DNA from: Selenomonadaceae bacterium UBA3796
Lineage (GTDB): Bacteria > Bacillota > Negativicutes > Selenomonadales > Selenomonadaceae
DNA length: 12,314 bases
Assembly (NCBI GenBank): GCA_002369175.1
Contig: DFES01000038.1
Location: forward strand, 1 to 12,314
Direction: 5' to 3'
This document shows positions 1-6,015 of this stretch, piece by piece; the stretch's first letter is position 1; each line of letters begins with the position of its first letter. Under the pieces are notes generated by a model that was not told the DNA's origin, searched no databases, and was given only the letters and a program-made list of their open reading frames with translations. The translations under genes were made by a program, and so were the position numbers.

Positions 1-38
1 TAACCTGCCCGTCTCTTTTTGCGCGAAAAATTTCTTTC

Positions 39-67
39 ATTATATCAGAAAACAAACGAAATTTCAA
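39..67 (-). promoter_or_regulatory. Strong sigma-70-type promoter reading out of the window
   Basis: On the minus strand the -35 box TTGAAA (62-67) is separated by exactly 17 bp from a perfect -10 box TATAAT (39-44). The -10 is preceded by TGA, giving an extended -10 (TGn) element. Transcription would start near position 32 and run leftward off the window. The gene it serves is not visible. In many Firmicutes ftsH follows hpt, so ftsH is a plausible but unproven target. Nothing else is visible between 1 and 108. Confidence 0.75.
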
Positions 68-108
68 TGCTTTCTTAATACACTCAATTGATGCAGGCTG
101 CTGAACAT

Positions 109-369
109 TTACCGCAGAATTATTTTATTCCGCTGTGCTGCTTTTACAGCCAGATCCGCCCATGACCAGTCACGCAATCTGATAAGCGGCCGTTTGTCCT
201 GCAAAGCTGCCGAGAGCATGTAGCCGTGAAAAACACAGCTGGAAATGCCATATTCATGGGCGATATCCACAAAGGAAAACCCAGCATGGGCCATGCTGTC
301 ACTGAGCTGCTGTCCCATTCGGCTGATGAAAGCGACAATGCTTTCCTTGTCCTCAACTGTGAGCAGCAC
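109..369 (-). CDS. Small hypothetical protein, possibly a broken gene
   Basis: This is an 86-codon reading frame with a GTG start and TAA stop. I do not recognise the product. The translation looks protein-like (a short amphipathic N-terminal part, then FVDIAHEYGISS, then a basic C-terminus ending KIILR), with no signal peptide, membrane segment or cysteine motif. Codon use resembles the neighbouring genes. The start is uncertain: upstream of the GTG there is only a weak AAGGC/GGCAGG match. An ATG at 389-391 in the adjacent frame has GAGGG just 2 bases before it and encodes MATKAGR before stopping at 353-355. Loss of one base near 369-371 would join the two frames into one ORF, so a frameshifted or decaying gene is possible. 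It lies between the hpt terminator and the outward promoter, with no clear promoter of its own. Function unknown. Confidence 0.35.
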   Translation of the reverse strand: MLLTVEDKESIVAFISRMGQQLSDSMAHAGFSFVDIAHEYGISSCVFHGYMLSAALQDKRPLIRLRDWSWADLAVKAAQRNKIILR

Positions 370-456
370 GCCTGCCAGCCTTTGTGGCCATATCCCTCAA
401 AAGGCTGTCTTTGCTGTTTACTTCGCTGTCAACAGTATATTTCCTGCCTTACCGGC

Positions 457-504
457 AAAAAGCGGGCAGCTGACTGGTCATTTGACCGGTCAGCTGCCCG
501 CTTT
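457..504 (-). terminator. Rho-independent terminator after hpt
   Basis: A very long inverted repeat pairs 459-480 with 483-504, a stem of about 22 bp with a tiny loop. In the minus-strand transcript there is one C.A mismatch (488/475), and the stem is followed by UUUUU (461-457, overlapping the stem foot). It lies 15 bp past the hpt stop codon and closes the tilS-hpt unit. On the opposite strand the mismatch becomes a G.U pair and the stem ends in UUU, so weak bidirectional action is possible, although no plus-strand gene needs it. Confidence 0.9.
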
Positions 505-518
505 GGCGTTTCGTTTTA

Positions 519-1064
519 TCAGGCGTATATTTCCTTCTTCAATACCCCGATGAAAGGAAGATTCCTGTACTTCTCTGCATAGTCCAGCCCATAGCCCACA
601 AGAAATTCATCGGGAACATCGAAGCCGCAGTAATCAATGGGCACTTCCACTGTGCGGCGGGAGGGCTTGTTCAGAAAAGCGCAGAGCTTCACACTGGCAG
701 CCTTGCGAAGAAGAACGTAATCCAAAAGGTAATGCATCGTTGTGCCGGAATCAATGATATCCTCGACGAGAATCACATGCCTCCCACGAACATCATAGTC
801 CAAGTCCTTCAAAATCCGCACCGTACCACTGGATTCCGTGGCATTTCCATAACTGGAAGCAATCATGAAATCAAACTGGACCGGCAGGGATATCTGCCGG
901 ACGAGATCCGTATAGAAGATGGCAGCTCCTTTTAAAATGCCGACACAGAAGACACCTTCCGGTACATCCTTGTAGTCGCGGCTTATCTCCTCGCCGAGTT
1001 CCTTAACCCGCTTCCGGATGGTCTCCTCATCAAACAGAATTTTTTCGATGTCATCTCTCATCAT
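519..1064 (-). CDS. hpt: Hypoxanthine phosphoribosyltransferase
   Basis: This 181-residue protein is a purine-salvage enzyme that converts hypoxanthine (usually also guanine) plus PRPP to IMP (GMP) and pyrophosphate in the cytoplasm. The type I phosphoribosyltransferase signature VILVEDIIDSGTT is at residues 97-109 and binds the PRPP ribose phosphate. GILKGAAIF at 42-50 is the pyrophosphate-binding loop region, SSYGN at 70-74 is the flexible catalytic loop, and the C-terminal FLVGYGLDYAEKYRNLP (154-170) is the usual purine-binding hood. Length is normal for the family. The start codon lies inside the end of tilS (14-base overlap), with GAAGAGG 9 bases upstream of the first ATG. A second ATG follows directly, so the protein may be 180 residues. 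The tilS-hpt overlap indicates translational coupling, and this pair is conserved across Firmicutes. Confidence 0.97.
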   Translation of the reverse strand: MMRDDIEKILFDEETIRKRVKELGEEISRDYKDVPEGVFCVGILKGAAIFYTDLVRQISLPVQFDFMIASSYGNATESSGTVRILKDLDYDVRGRHVILVEDIIDSGTTMHYLLDYVLLRKAASVKLCAFLNKPSRRTVEVPIDYCGFDVPDEFLVGYGLDYAEKYRNLPFIGVLKKEIYA

Positions 1065-2445
1065 GGTCCCGCACCTCTTCCTTCGTAATCTTGAGATAAA
1101 GTACCCGCTTCGTGTCCGCGCTTACAGAAAAAAGGCTGCTGCGGCGCAGACCAGGAACCCATAGGACATCCTCTCCGGAGACGAGCACCGGCATACGCCC
1201 CCGTTCCTCCCGTGGAATACGGCTGTCAATCATGAGCTTTTTCAAGGATTTTCGCCCTACAGAAAGGAGCATCCTGTCTCCGGTATGCCGGGGGCGTATG
1301 CGCAAAGGAAGCACCAGCCTGTCGTAGTCACAGTAATACTCCTCCGGCCCCGTGCCTTCCGGTTTCTCCCGAAGGATCTGCGCCACCATGCGAAATCCGT
1401 ATCCCACAAGGAACGTATCTCCCGGCACTGCTATCACCTGCTCCTGCAGTGCTCTCTCTTCTCCTTCCGGAGTTCCCCGCCTCAAGCGGAGCCAGCCATA
1501 AGAGAGCTCTGCTGTCCAGTTGCGGGGCAGCTCTGTCCTGTTTCCCGTCATGCCATGGAGAAGAAGTTCCCGAAGTGCATCAAAGTGCCGAAAGCTCAAA
1601 TCCTTCCCATCCATCCCGGCTTCCTTCAAAAAACCGCGCAACAGGACACGTTGCAGTGCAGGCGGCTCCAAGCAAAAGGCTTTCTGCGACAGTTCCAGTC
1701 CCTTTTTCCGGCGAAGAACGGACGGAAAGACCCGCGCAGCCTCCCCTGCCATGTAATCCCGCTGTTCTGCCGCCAAAACCGCCAACTGGCACAAGGACTC
1801 CGCAATGCCCGGATGGTACTCCCGCTGCAGCTTGGGCAAAAGATCCAGCCGCAGACGGTTGCGCGTACAGTCCATCCTGTCGTTGGTCGCATCATGCCTT
1901 GGCTGAAGCCCCTTTGCCCTGCAGAACGCTTCCAGTTCCTGTTTCCGTACGGAAAGGAACGGACGGACAATACGACCGGAGCGAGGCAGCATTCCTGCAA
2001 GTCCGTCAATGCCGCTTCCCCGCAAAAGATGCATGAGAACAGTCTCCGCCTGATCATCCCCATGATGCGCTGTGGCGATAACATCATGAGAAAGCTCCCG
2101 GCGAAGTCTTTCCAGAAATGCATAGCGCAGTTCTCTGGCGGCCGTCTCCAGGGACACCCCCTTCTGCCTTGCCACGAGGGGAACATCCGCCGACTCCATG
2201 CGGAACAACAATCGCCTCTCCTCGCACCACTCCTGCACAAAACGTGCATCCTCCAAGGATTCTTCTCCCCGAATGCCATGCTCAAAATGGGCAATACAGA
2301 GCCGAAGCCCCCATGTCTTCCTCCAATCGGAAAGCAATTGCGCCAAAGCCAGGGAATCCACTCCGCCGGAACAGGCCACAATCACACCATCCCCCGGATG
2401 AAACAGGCCGTGCTCGCGGCAAAACCTCTCCACACGATGAAGCAT
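1051..2445 (-). CDS. tilS: tRNA(Ile)-lysidine synthase TilS
   Basis: This 464-residue cytoplasmic enzyme uses ATP and lysine to convert C34 of the CAU-anticodon tRNA-Ile to lysidine, switching decoding from AUG to AUA. The N-type ATP pyrophosphatase PP-loop SGGVDS is at residues 26-31. HHGDDQAET is at 127-135 and RGSGIDGLAGM at 142-152, both characteristic of TilS. The region HDATNDRMDCTRNRLR (184-199) matches the conserved DxTN...RNxxR block. The C-terminal domain contains the family's RPRHTGDRM...KSLKKLMID segment (384-407). Length is typical of a long-form TilS. The ATG has GAGG 8 bases upstream. It overlaps hpt by 14 bases. A hairpin stands just upstream of the start (2470-2492) and no promoter is seen between the two, so it may be expressed by readthrough from the divIC-S1 unit. 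Confidence 0.97.
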   Translation of the reverse strand: MLHRVERFCREHGLFHPGDGVIVACSGGVDSLALAQLLSDWRKTWGLRLCIAHFEHGIRGEESLEDARFVQEWCEERRLLFRMESADVPLVARQKGVSLETAARELRYAFLERLRRELSHDVIATAHHGDDQAETVLMHLLRGSGIDGLAGMLPRSGRIVRPFLSVRKQELEAFCRAKGLQPRHDATNDRMDCTRNRLRLDLLPKLQREYHPGIAESLCQLAVLAAEQRDYMAGEAARVFPSVLRRKKGLELSQKAFCLEPPALQRVLLRGFLKEAGMDGKDLSFRHFDALRELLLHGMTGNRTELPRNWTAELSYGWLRLRRGTPEGEERALQEQVIAVPGDTFLVGYGFRMVAQILREKPEGTGPEEYYCDYDRLVLPLRIRPRHTGDRMLLSVGRKSLKKLMIDSRIPREERGRMPVLVSGEDVLWVPGLRRSSLFSVSADTKRVLYLKITKEEVRDHDER

Positions 2446-2464
2446 TCACCTAACCTCGAAACAA

Positions 2465-2492
2465 CAAACAGGGGCGTGCAAAGCACGCCCCT
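2465..2492 (-). terminator. Hairpin between the S1 gene and tilS (terminator or attenuator)
   Basis: A perfect 10-bp inverted repeat (2470-2479 with 2483-2492, 3-base loop) encodes a GC-rich stem. In the minus transcript it is followed by GUUUGUUGUUU rather than a clean U run. It sits 28 bp after the S1-gene stop and 24 bp before the tilS ATG. The broken U tract suggests incomplete termination. Without a promoter between it and tilS, it would lower, not abolish, tilS expression. Confidence 0.6.
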
Positions 2493-2520
2493 CACACGCA
2501 CCTTTTCACAGTGCTACCCT

Positions 2521-2973
2521 TCAGTCGGATCTGCGGGAACCGCGGCCTCCACGCTTCGAGTCCGTCTTCCTGCGCAAATCCGTCAACCTCTCATCACTGT
2601 CCTTGAGAAACTTGGAAAGCTTGTCCTCAAAGGAAGCGGAAAGATTATTGTTGTAGCGTCCCGGCTTGCGGAAATCCCGCGCACCGTACTGCGGTCGGAA
2701 AGAAGGAGTCTGTCCTGGCTGCGCCGTCTCTTCCTTCTTCTCCTGAAGCTGCTTGATGGAAAGACCGATCTTCCCTCTCTCATCAACGCTCAAGACCTTT
2801 ACCTTGACCTGATCTCTCTCCTTCAGGAAATCGTGGACATCCTTCACATAGACATCAGCAACCTCAGATATATGGACAAGGCCGACCTTGCCCTCCGGCA
2901 GTTCAACAAAGGCACCAAAATTCGTGATGCCGGTTACAACGCCTTCTACCACACTGCCTACTTCAATGGACAA
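2521..2973 (-). CDS. S1 RNA-binding domain protein (YabR-like)
   Basis: This 150-residue protein has one N-terminal S1/OB-fold RNA-binding domain (about residues 5-74: VGSVVEGVVTGITNFGAFVEL, then GLVHISEVAD, then GKIGLSIKQ). A hydrophilic linker and a very basic C-terminal tail rich in Arg, Gly, Lys and Ser follow, ending RGGRGSRRSD. The single S1 domain and its place next to divIC match B. subtilis YabR and the general-stress protein 13 group, thought to bind RNA or ribosomes; the exact role is not established. The start is TTG: AAGGAGG lies 10 bases upstream and no better ATG is nearby. It is 67 bp downstream of divIC without an intervening promoter, so it is probably co-transcribed with it. 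The RG-rich tail probably adds non-specific RNA affinity (inference). Confidence 0.9.
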   Translation of the reverse strand: MSIEVGSVVEGVVTGITNFGAFVELPEGKVGLVHISEVADVYVKDVHDFLKERDQVKVKVLSVDERGKIGLSIKQLQEKKEETAQPGQTPSFRPQYGARDFRKPGRYNNNLSASFEDKLSKFLKDSDERLTDLRRKTDSKRGGRGSRRSD

Positions 2974-3040
2974 AACAGTTCTTCCTCCTTATACTTTACC
3001 TGGAAATCAACCTATACCCCTGCCGCTCGGACGGCAAAAC

Positions 3041-3343
3041 CTACTTCCTGTCTTTTTTCACCGTGCTGTACGGTATCTCACCCGGCTTCGTCATTCCCAA
3101 CTCTTCACGGGCAATGCGCTCAATGTACTCCGGATCGTTGAGGTTTTCCCGCTCTTCCCGAAGTGCATCGTTGAGCTTCTGTGCTTCCTGAAGTCTGGCA
3201 TCTGCTGAAACCTGATCCCGGCCAACCTGGTTCAAGTGAAACTGTTGCGAAATCAGCACCGACGAAAAATACAGGACGACAATAATCACAATTGGCAAGA
3301 ACCAACCGTACTCCCTCTTTTTCCTCTTCTCCAACTTGCCCAT
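3041..3343 (-). CDS. divIC: DivIC/FtsB-like septum formation initiator
   Basis: A 100-residue single-pass membrane protein of the division machinery. A short basic cytoplasmic end (MGKLEKRKKREYG) leads to a transmembrane helix at about residues 14-32 (FLPIVIIVVLYFSSVLI), then an extracytoplasmic coiled coil (about 35-67) rich in Leu, Gln and Glu. The family signature follows: DPEYIERIAREELGMTKPGEIPY at about 70-92. DivIC/FtsB partners with FtsL and the FtsQ/DivIB protein to activate septal peptidoglycan synthesis. The ATG at 3341-3343 was chosen because AAGGAG lies 4 bases upstream and the membrane topology starts correctly there; the frame stays open further upstream but has no coding character and crosses the promoter. 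It has its own promoter (3390-3418). Location between the zinc-ribbon gene and the S1 gene matches the conserved divIC-yabR pairing. Confidence 0.93.
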   Translation of the reverse strand: MGKLEKRKKREYGWFLPIVIIVVLYFSSVLISQQFHLNQVGRDQVSADARLQEAQKLNDALREERENLNDPEYIERIAREELGMTKPGEIPYSTVKKDRK

Positions 3344-3389
3344 AGAGCTCCTTCCTTCAATCAACACAACAAAACTTACGTACCTTCCT

Positions 3390-3418
3390 ATGATACAAAG
3401 AAATTCGCATATCTGCAA
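3390..3418 (-). promoter_or_regulatory. Promoter of divIC
   Basis: On the minus strand TTGCAG (3413-3418) and TATCAT (3390-3395) are separated by exactly 17 bp. The predicted start is near 3383, giving a leader of about 40 bases before the divIC ATG. The -35 box lies 15 bp after the stop codon of the zinc-ribbon gene. No terminator separates the two, so upstream transcription may also contribute. Confidence 0.65.
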
Positions 3419-3432
3419 GTAGTTTGAAGGAA

Positions 3433-3903
3433 TTATTTCTCTGACCACTGGAAGTAATTCGTCGTTGCAATGCGGCGGTATACCGAATCGCAATACGGAC
3501 ACGCAAAATGATCCATGACATTATCCATATCGGGCTTCCCGTTGACAATACGCACCGGCTGCCCCTCCACGAAGTCCATGCGCTCGCCGCAACGAGGGCA
3601 GGCACATTTCCCGTCAGCTTCCCGCCTGAGCTCCATAGGGGGAATATCCCCTGTTCGCAGAAGCTTTTTGGGTTTTGCCTTCTTGGGCAAAGGATACTCA
3701 TCATAATACCCTGAGTTCAAGAGCTCTTGGTAGTAAACACCGCACGGCTCGCAGACATGCTTCGGCAAGATGGCATTCATATCCACCTTCCCGTCCACGA
3801 CCGAAACAGCTCCGCCCTCGATGAAGCCGAGTTCCCGCCCGCACTTCGGGCAAACAAATTTTTTATTCTCGTTGATCTGCAGCTTTGTTACGGTCATTTT
3901 CAT
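3433..3903 (-). CDS. Duplicated zinc-ribbon protein of unknown function
   Basis: I do not recognise this 156-residue protein as a named family. It consists of two similar zinc-ribbon units joined by a basic linker (KKAKPKK). The cysteine pairs are C18/C21 with C51/C54, and C102/C105 with C135/C138. The gap between knuckles is 33 residues in both halves and the repeat period is 84 residues. Between knuckles both carry the pattern F-[IV]-E-G-x2-V-x2-V-x-G-K-x-D-M. Each unit is expected to bind one Zn ion. There is no signal peptide or membrane segment, so it is probably cytoplasmic. The start at ATG 3901-3903 was chosen because the promoter at 3943-3971 should start transcripts near 3936, which excludes the further-upstream ATG there, and GGGGA lies 8 bases before it. 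ATG 3895-3897 is an alternative. Its own promoter and no tight coupling suggest a separate unit. Confidence 0.85.
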   Translation of the reverse strand: MKMTVTKLQINENKKFVCPKCGRELGFIEGGAVSVVDGKVDMNAILPKHVCEPCGVYYQELLNSGYYDEYPLPKKAKPKKLLRTGDIPPMELRREADGKCACPRCGERMDFVEGQPVRIVNGKPDMDNVMDHFACPYCDSVYRRIATTNYFQWSEK

Positions 3904-3942
3904 CACCAAATCCCCAAGTGCGACTATTGTTAGCAAACGCCA

Positions 3943-3971
3943 TATATATCTATTTCAATGCAAACAGTCAA
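3943..3971 (-). promoter_or_regulatory. Promoter of the zinc-ribbon gene
   Basis: The minus strand carries TTGACT (3966-3971), a 17-bp spacer and TATATA (3943-3948). The region just upstream (3983-4009) is almost pure A/T and could act as an UP element. The predicted start is near 3936, giving a leader of about 33 bases to the ATG at 3903. It lies in the 106-bp gap after the glycosyltransferase gene. Confidence 0.7.
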
Positions 3972-3982
3972 AAACCTCCTGC

Positions 3983-4009
3983 AAAAAAAAATTAGATGAA
4001 TTTTTCTTT
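3983..4009 (-). terminator. Possible weak A/T-stem terminator after the glycosyltransferase
   Basis: Immediately after the glycosyltransferase stop codon the minus strand can pair AAAAATT with AATTTTT (3999-4005 with 3987-3993, 5-base loop), followed by more U residues. The stem has no G-C pairs, so it would be weak. The same A/T tract may instead serve the promoter just downstream. Confidence 0.3.
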
Positions 4010-5140
4010 TTACGACTTGGATTCGATGAATCGCTGCAATCCTTCCACAATATTTCCAGTTGCATGGGGCTTGGCACAGGAAAGAGCCGTCTTCCGCATG
4101 GCACTGAGCCGGCTCCCATCGGAGAGCACCTGCTGCACCGCAGCCGCCAAGGATTCTCCATGATGAACCCATATTGCGGCTCCATGCCCCGAGGCGTATA
4201 CCGCATTTTCCGTTTCCGGACCCGGAATCGGTTCATGGAGAAGCATGGGAATCCCCAGCACGAAGGCCTCGCTCATAGTAAGCGCCCCCGGCTTCGTGAT
4301 GAGGAGATCCGAAGCTGCCATCAAAGCATACACTCTGTCCGTATACCCCCAAACCCTGACCTCATGATGTGTATCACGTCCCCATGCCTCTACCTTCCGC
4401 CGGAGATCCTCATTGCGTCCGGCAATCACCAGCAGGGAAAGCGGCATCTCCACCTGCTCCAATTCCTTCAGGGATGCGGCGATCCCTCCCAGACCGAGCC
4501 CGCCTCCCATGAGCAGAATGACCTTTGCATCTTCTGCCAGGCCCAGTTCCTCCCGAGCCTTCCCGCAGGAAGGTGCCTCTTGAATGCTCTCCGCCACAGA
4601 AATTCCGACAGCGAGGACGGATGCCGGAGAAAAGCCTTTCGCAATGAGTCCCTCCCGCATTTCCTCCGTTGCCGTGAAGTACAAATCCACCTGGGGATAG
4701 ATCCATATCTGGTGCAGGGAATAATCCGTCAATACCGCCGCAAGCAGGAATCCTCCATGACCAAAGCGCTTTGCCATGGCTGCCGCCCCCTCCGGAAAAG
4801 GATGGGTGCAAAGCAGGACATCCGGCTGATATTCCTGTAAAATGCGCCGCATGGTTCCGTACATGAGTCCGGCAAACATCGTCTGTGCCAGGATCCCGCT
4901 TCCACCGCCGCCGGACACCTTATAGAATACGTCATAGAGATTCGGCACGAAATCCAGCATCCTCAAATAAAGGGATTTGAGGAATCCGTTGAATTTCGAT
5001 ATCTTATGGGACATGAAATCCACCACCTGGATCTCATCCTCCGGAAACCTCTTCCGCAGTTCCTGCTCTATCGCCTCTGCAGCCCGAATATGCCCTGATC
5101 CGATGGATGCCGTCATGATGAGGAATTTCCTCGTCTTCAT
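4010..5140 (-). CDS. GT28 / MGDG-synthase-like glycosyltransferase
   Basis: A 376-residue GT-B glycosyltransferase. The N-terminal half matches the MGDG-synthase/UgtP domain: SIGSGHIRAAEA at residues 12-23 is the typical SxGxGHxxAAxA acceptor-side loop, and VLTDYSLHQIW (136-146) holds the conserved TDY and His. The C-terminal half is a GT28 nucleotide-sugar domain with a glycine loop MGGGLGLGG (211-219), ITKPGALTMSEA (281-292) and PGPETENA (306-313), the usual donor-binding segments. Relatives transfer Glc, Gal or GlcNAc from a UDP-sugar to diacylglycerol or a lipid carrier at the inner face of the membrane; the donor and acceptor here cannot be read from sequence. The ATG at 5138-5140 is preceded by GGAGGAGGT 9-10 bases upstream; the frame stays open upstream but that part overlaps the dehydrogenase gene and is not coding. 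It starts 28 bp after that gene, indicating one operon. Confidence 0.87.
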   Translation of the reverse strand: MKTRKFLIMTASIGSGHIRAAEAIEQELRKRFPEDEIQVVDFMSHKISKFNGFLKSLYLRMLDFVPNLYDVFYKVSGGGGSGILAQTMFAGLMYGTMRRILQEYQPDVLLCTHPFPEGAAAMAKRFGHGGFLLAAVLTDYSLHQIWIYPQVDLYFTATEEMREGLIAKGFSPASVLAVGISVAESIQEAPSCGKAREELGLAEDAKVILLMGGGLGLGGIAASLKELEQVEMPLSLLVIAGRNEDLRRKVEAWGRDTHHEVRVWGYTDRVYALMAASDLLITKPGALTMSEAFVLGIPMLLHEPIPGPETENAVYASGHGAAIWVHHGESLAAAVQQVLSDGSRLSAMRKTALSCAKPHATGNIVEGLQRFIESKS

Positions 5141-5168
5141 CCCATAAACACCTCCTCCACCGCTTCGA

Positions 5169-5933
5169 CTATGCCGTAATGCCTCCATCGACACTCCATG
5201 CGGCTCCCGTAACAAAGGATGCCGCCGAAGAAGCCAGAAACACGATGACTCCGGCAGCTTCCTCCGCACGTCCGATGCGCCCCAAAGGATAGACAGACGC
5301 CATCTCCCGCAGAGCCTCCTCTCTGGAGATTCCTGCCGCAAGCTGCCTCTCCGTCAACGGGGTCATGATATCGCCCGGACAGACGCAGTTCACCCGTATC
5401 CCAAAGCTGGCCAGTTCCAGCGCCAAGGAACGCGTGAAAAGCGTCACTGCCCCCTTGGATGCGCTGTAGGCGGTGCAGCCGTAATTTCCGTGGAGTCCGG
5501 CATCCGATGACACGTTGACAATGGCCGCCCCCTGATTTTTCCTGAGCTTCGGCACAGCGTGACGGCACATGAAATAAGTTCCCTTCACATTCACAGCCAT
5601 GACCCGGTCAAAGATCTCCTCCGTCATGGATGCAATAGGCTCCTCCACGTATATTCCCGCGGAATTCACCAGGATATCCAGCCCGCCCAGCCATTCCTCC
5701 GCAAGCTCTGCCAAACGGCTGCATTCCTCGACCCTCGTGACATCGCAGGGAAAGAACACCGCCCGATCACGGTGTTCGGGAGCAAAGGAATGCAATGCCT
5801 GCGCTCCCCGGGTCTCAGACCGTCCCGCAAGGACGACCTTGGCGCCGCGCTCCAGAAACATAGCTGCCGCTACCAGGCCAATGCCCGATGTACCGCCTGT
5901 GATGAGCACCCGTCGATTCTTCATATCCTCCAA
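5169..5933 (-). CDS. Short-chain dehydrogenase/reductase (FabG-like)
   Basis: A 254-residue classical SDR oxidoreductase with a Rossmann fold. The cofactor motif TGGTSGIG is at residues 12-19, NSAG at 90-93, catalytic-tetrad Asn at 115 (AVNVKG), Ser at 143 (NVSSDAG) and Tyr156/Lys160 in YSASK. VLAGR, with Arg after the second beta strand (Arg38), favours NADP(H). VNCVCPGDIMT (181-191) and a C-terminal WSVDGG complete the classical pattern. The substrate is unknown: FabG-type 3-oxoacyl-ACP reduction is possible, but the location away from fatty-acid genes argues for a sugar or other alcohol/ketone substrate. The start is probably TTG (5931-5933), with GAGAGG about 6 bases upstream; ATG 5922-5924 would give 251 residues but its GGAGG is only 2 bases away. 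It lies just after the HU terminator with no visible promoter, and is followed 28 bp later by the glycosyltransferase. Confidence 0.9.
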   Translation of the reverse strand: MEDMKNRRVLITGGTSGIGLVAAAMFLERGAKVVLAGRSETRGAQALHSFAPEHRDRAVFFPCDVTRVEECSRLAELAEEWLGGLDILVNSAGIYVEEPIASMTEEIFDRVMAVNVKGTYFMCRHAVPKLRKNQGAAIVNVSSDAGLHGNYGCTAYSASKGAVTLFTRSLALELASFGIRVNCVCPGDIMTPLTERQLAAGISREEALREMASVYPLGRIGRAEEAAGVIVFLASSAASFVTGAAWSVDGGITA

Positions 5934-5965
5934 GGCATTCCTCTCCTCTCACCAGAAGTATTGCT

Positions 5966-5992
5966 AAAAAAGACCGGGTTCCACGAACCCGG
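5966..5992 (-). terminator. Rho-independent terminator after HU
   Basis: A perfect 8-bp GC-rich stem (5974-5981 with 5985-5992, 3-base loop) is followed on the minus strand by UCUUUUUU. It lies 23 bp after the HU stop codon and is a textbook intrinsic terminator. Only about 32 bp separate the end of the U tract from the dehydrogenase start, leaving little room for a promoter. Confidence 0.9.
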
Positions 5993-6015
5993 CCATGATA
6001 GTCGATAATACCATA

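Noticed and set aside
427..432. A perfect TTGACA on the minus strand upstream of the small ORF
   Set aside because: No acceptable -10 box lies 15-19 bp downstream, so it is not called a promoter. The stretch 370-456 otherwise shows nothing.
3018..3036. Small inverted repeat GCCG...CGGC between divIC and the S1 gene
   Set aside because: It is only a 4-bp stem without a U tract, so divIC and the S1 gene are treated as one transcript.
1285..3141. A 618-codon plus-strand open frame antisense to tilS and the S1 gene
   Set aside because: It is the complement of well-supported genes, spans a gene boundary and a hairpin, and its translation has no recognisable domain. Long antisense frames are common opposite GC-rich codon use.
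3770..4840. A 356-codon plus-strand open frame
   Set aside because: It runs across the zinc-ribbon gene, its promoter and the glycosyltransferase in antisense, with no domain and no ribosome site.
5141..5341. N-terminal extension of the glycosyltransferase frame by 67 codons
   Set aside because: It overlaps the dehydrogenase gene in another frame, is basic and low in family resemblance, and a strong ribosome site precedes the ATG at 5140.
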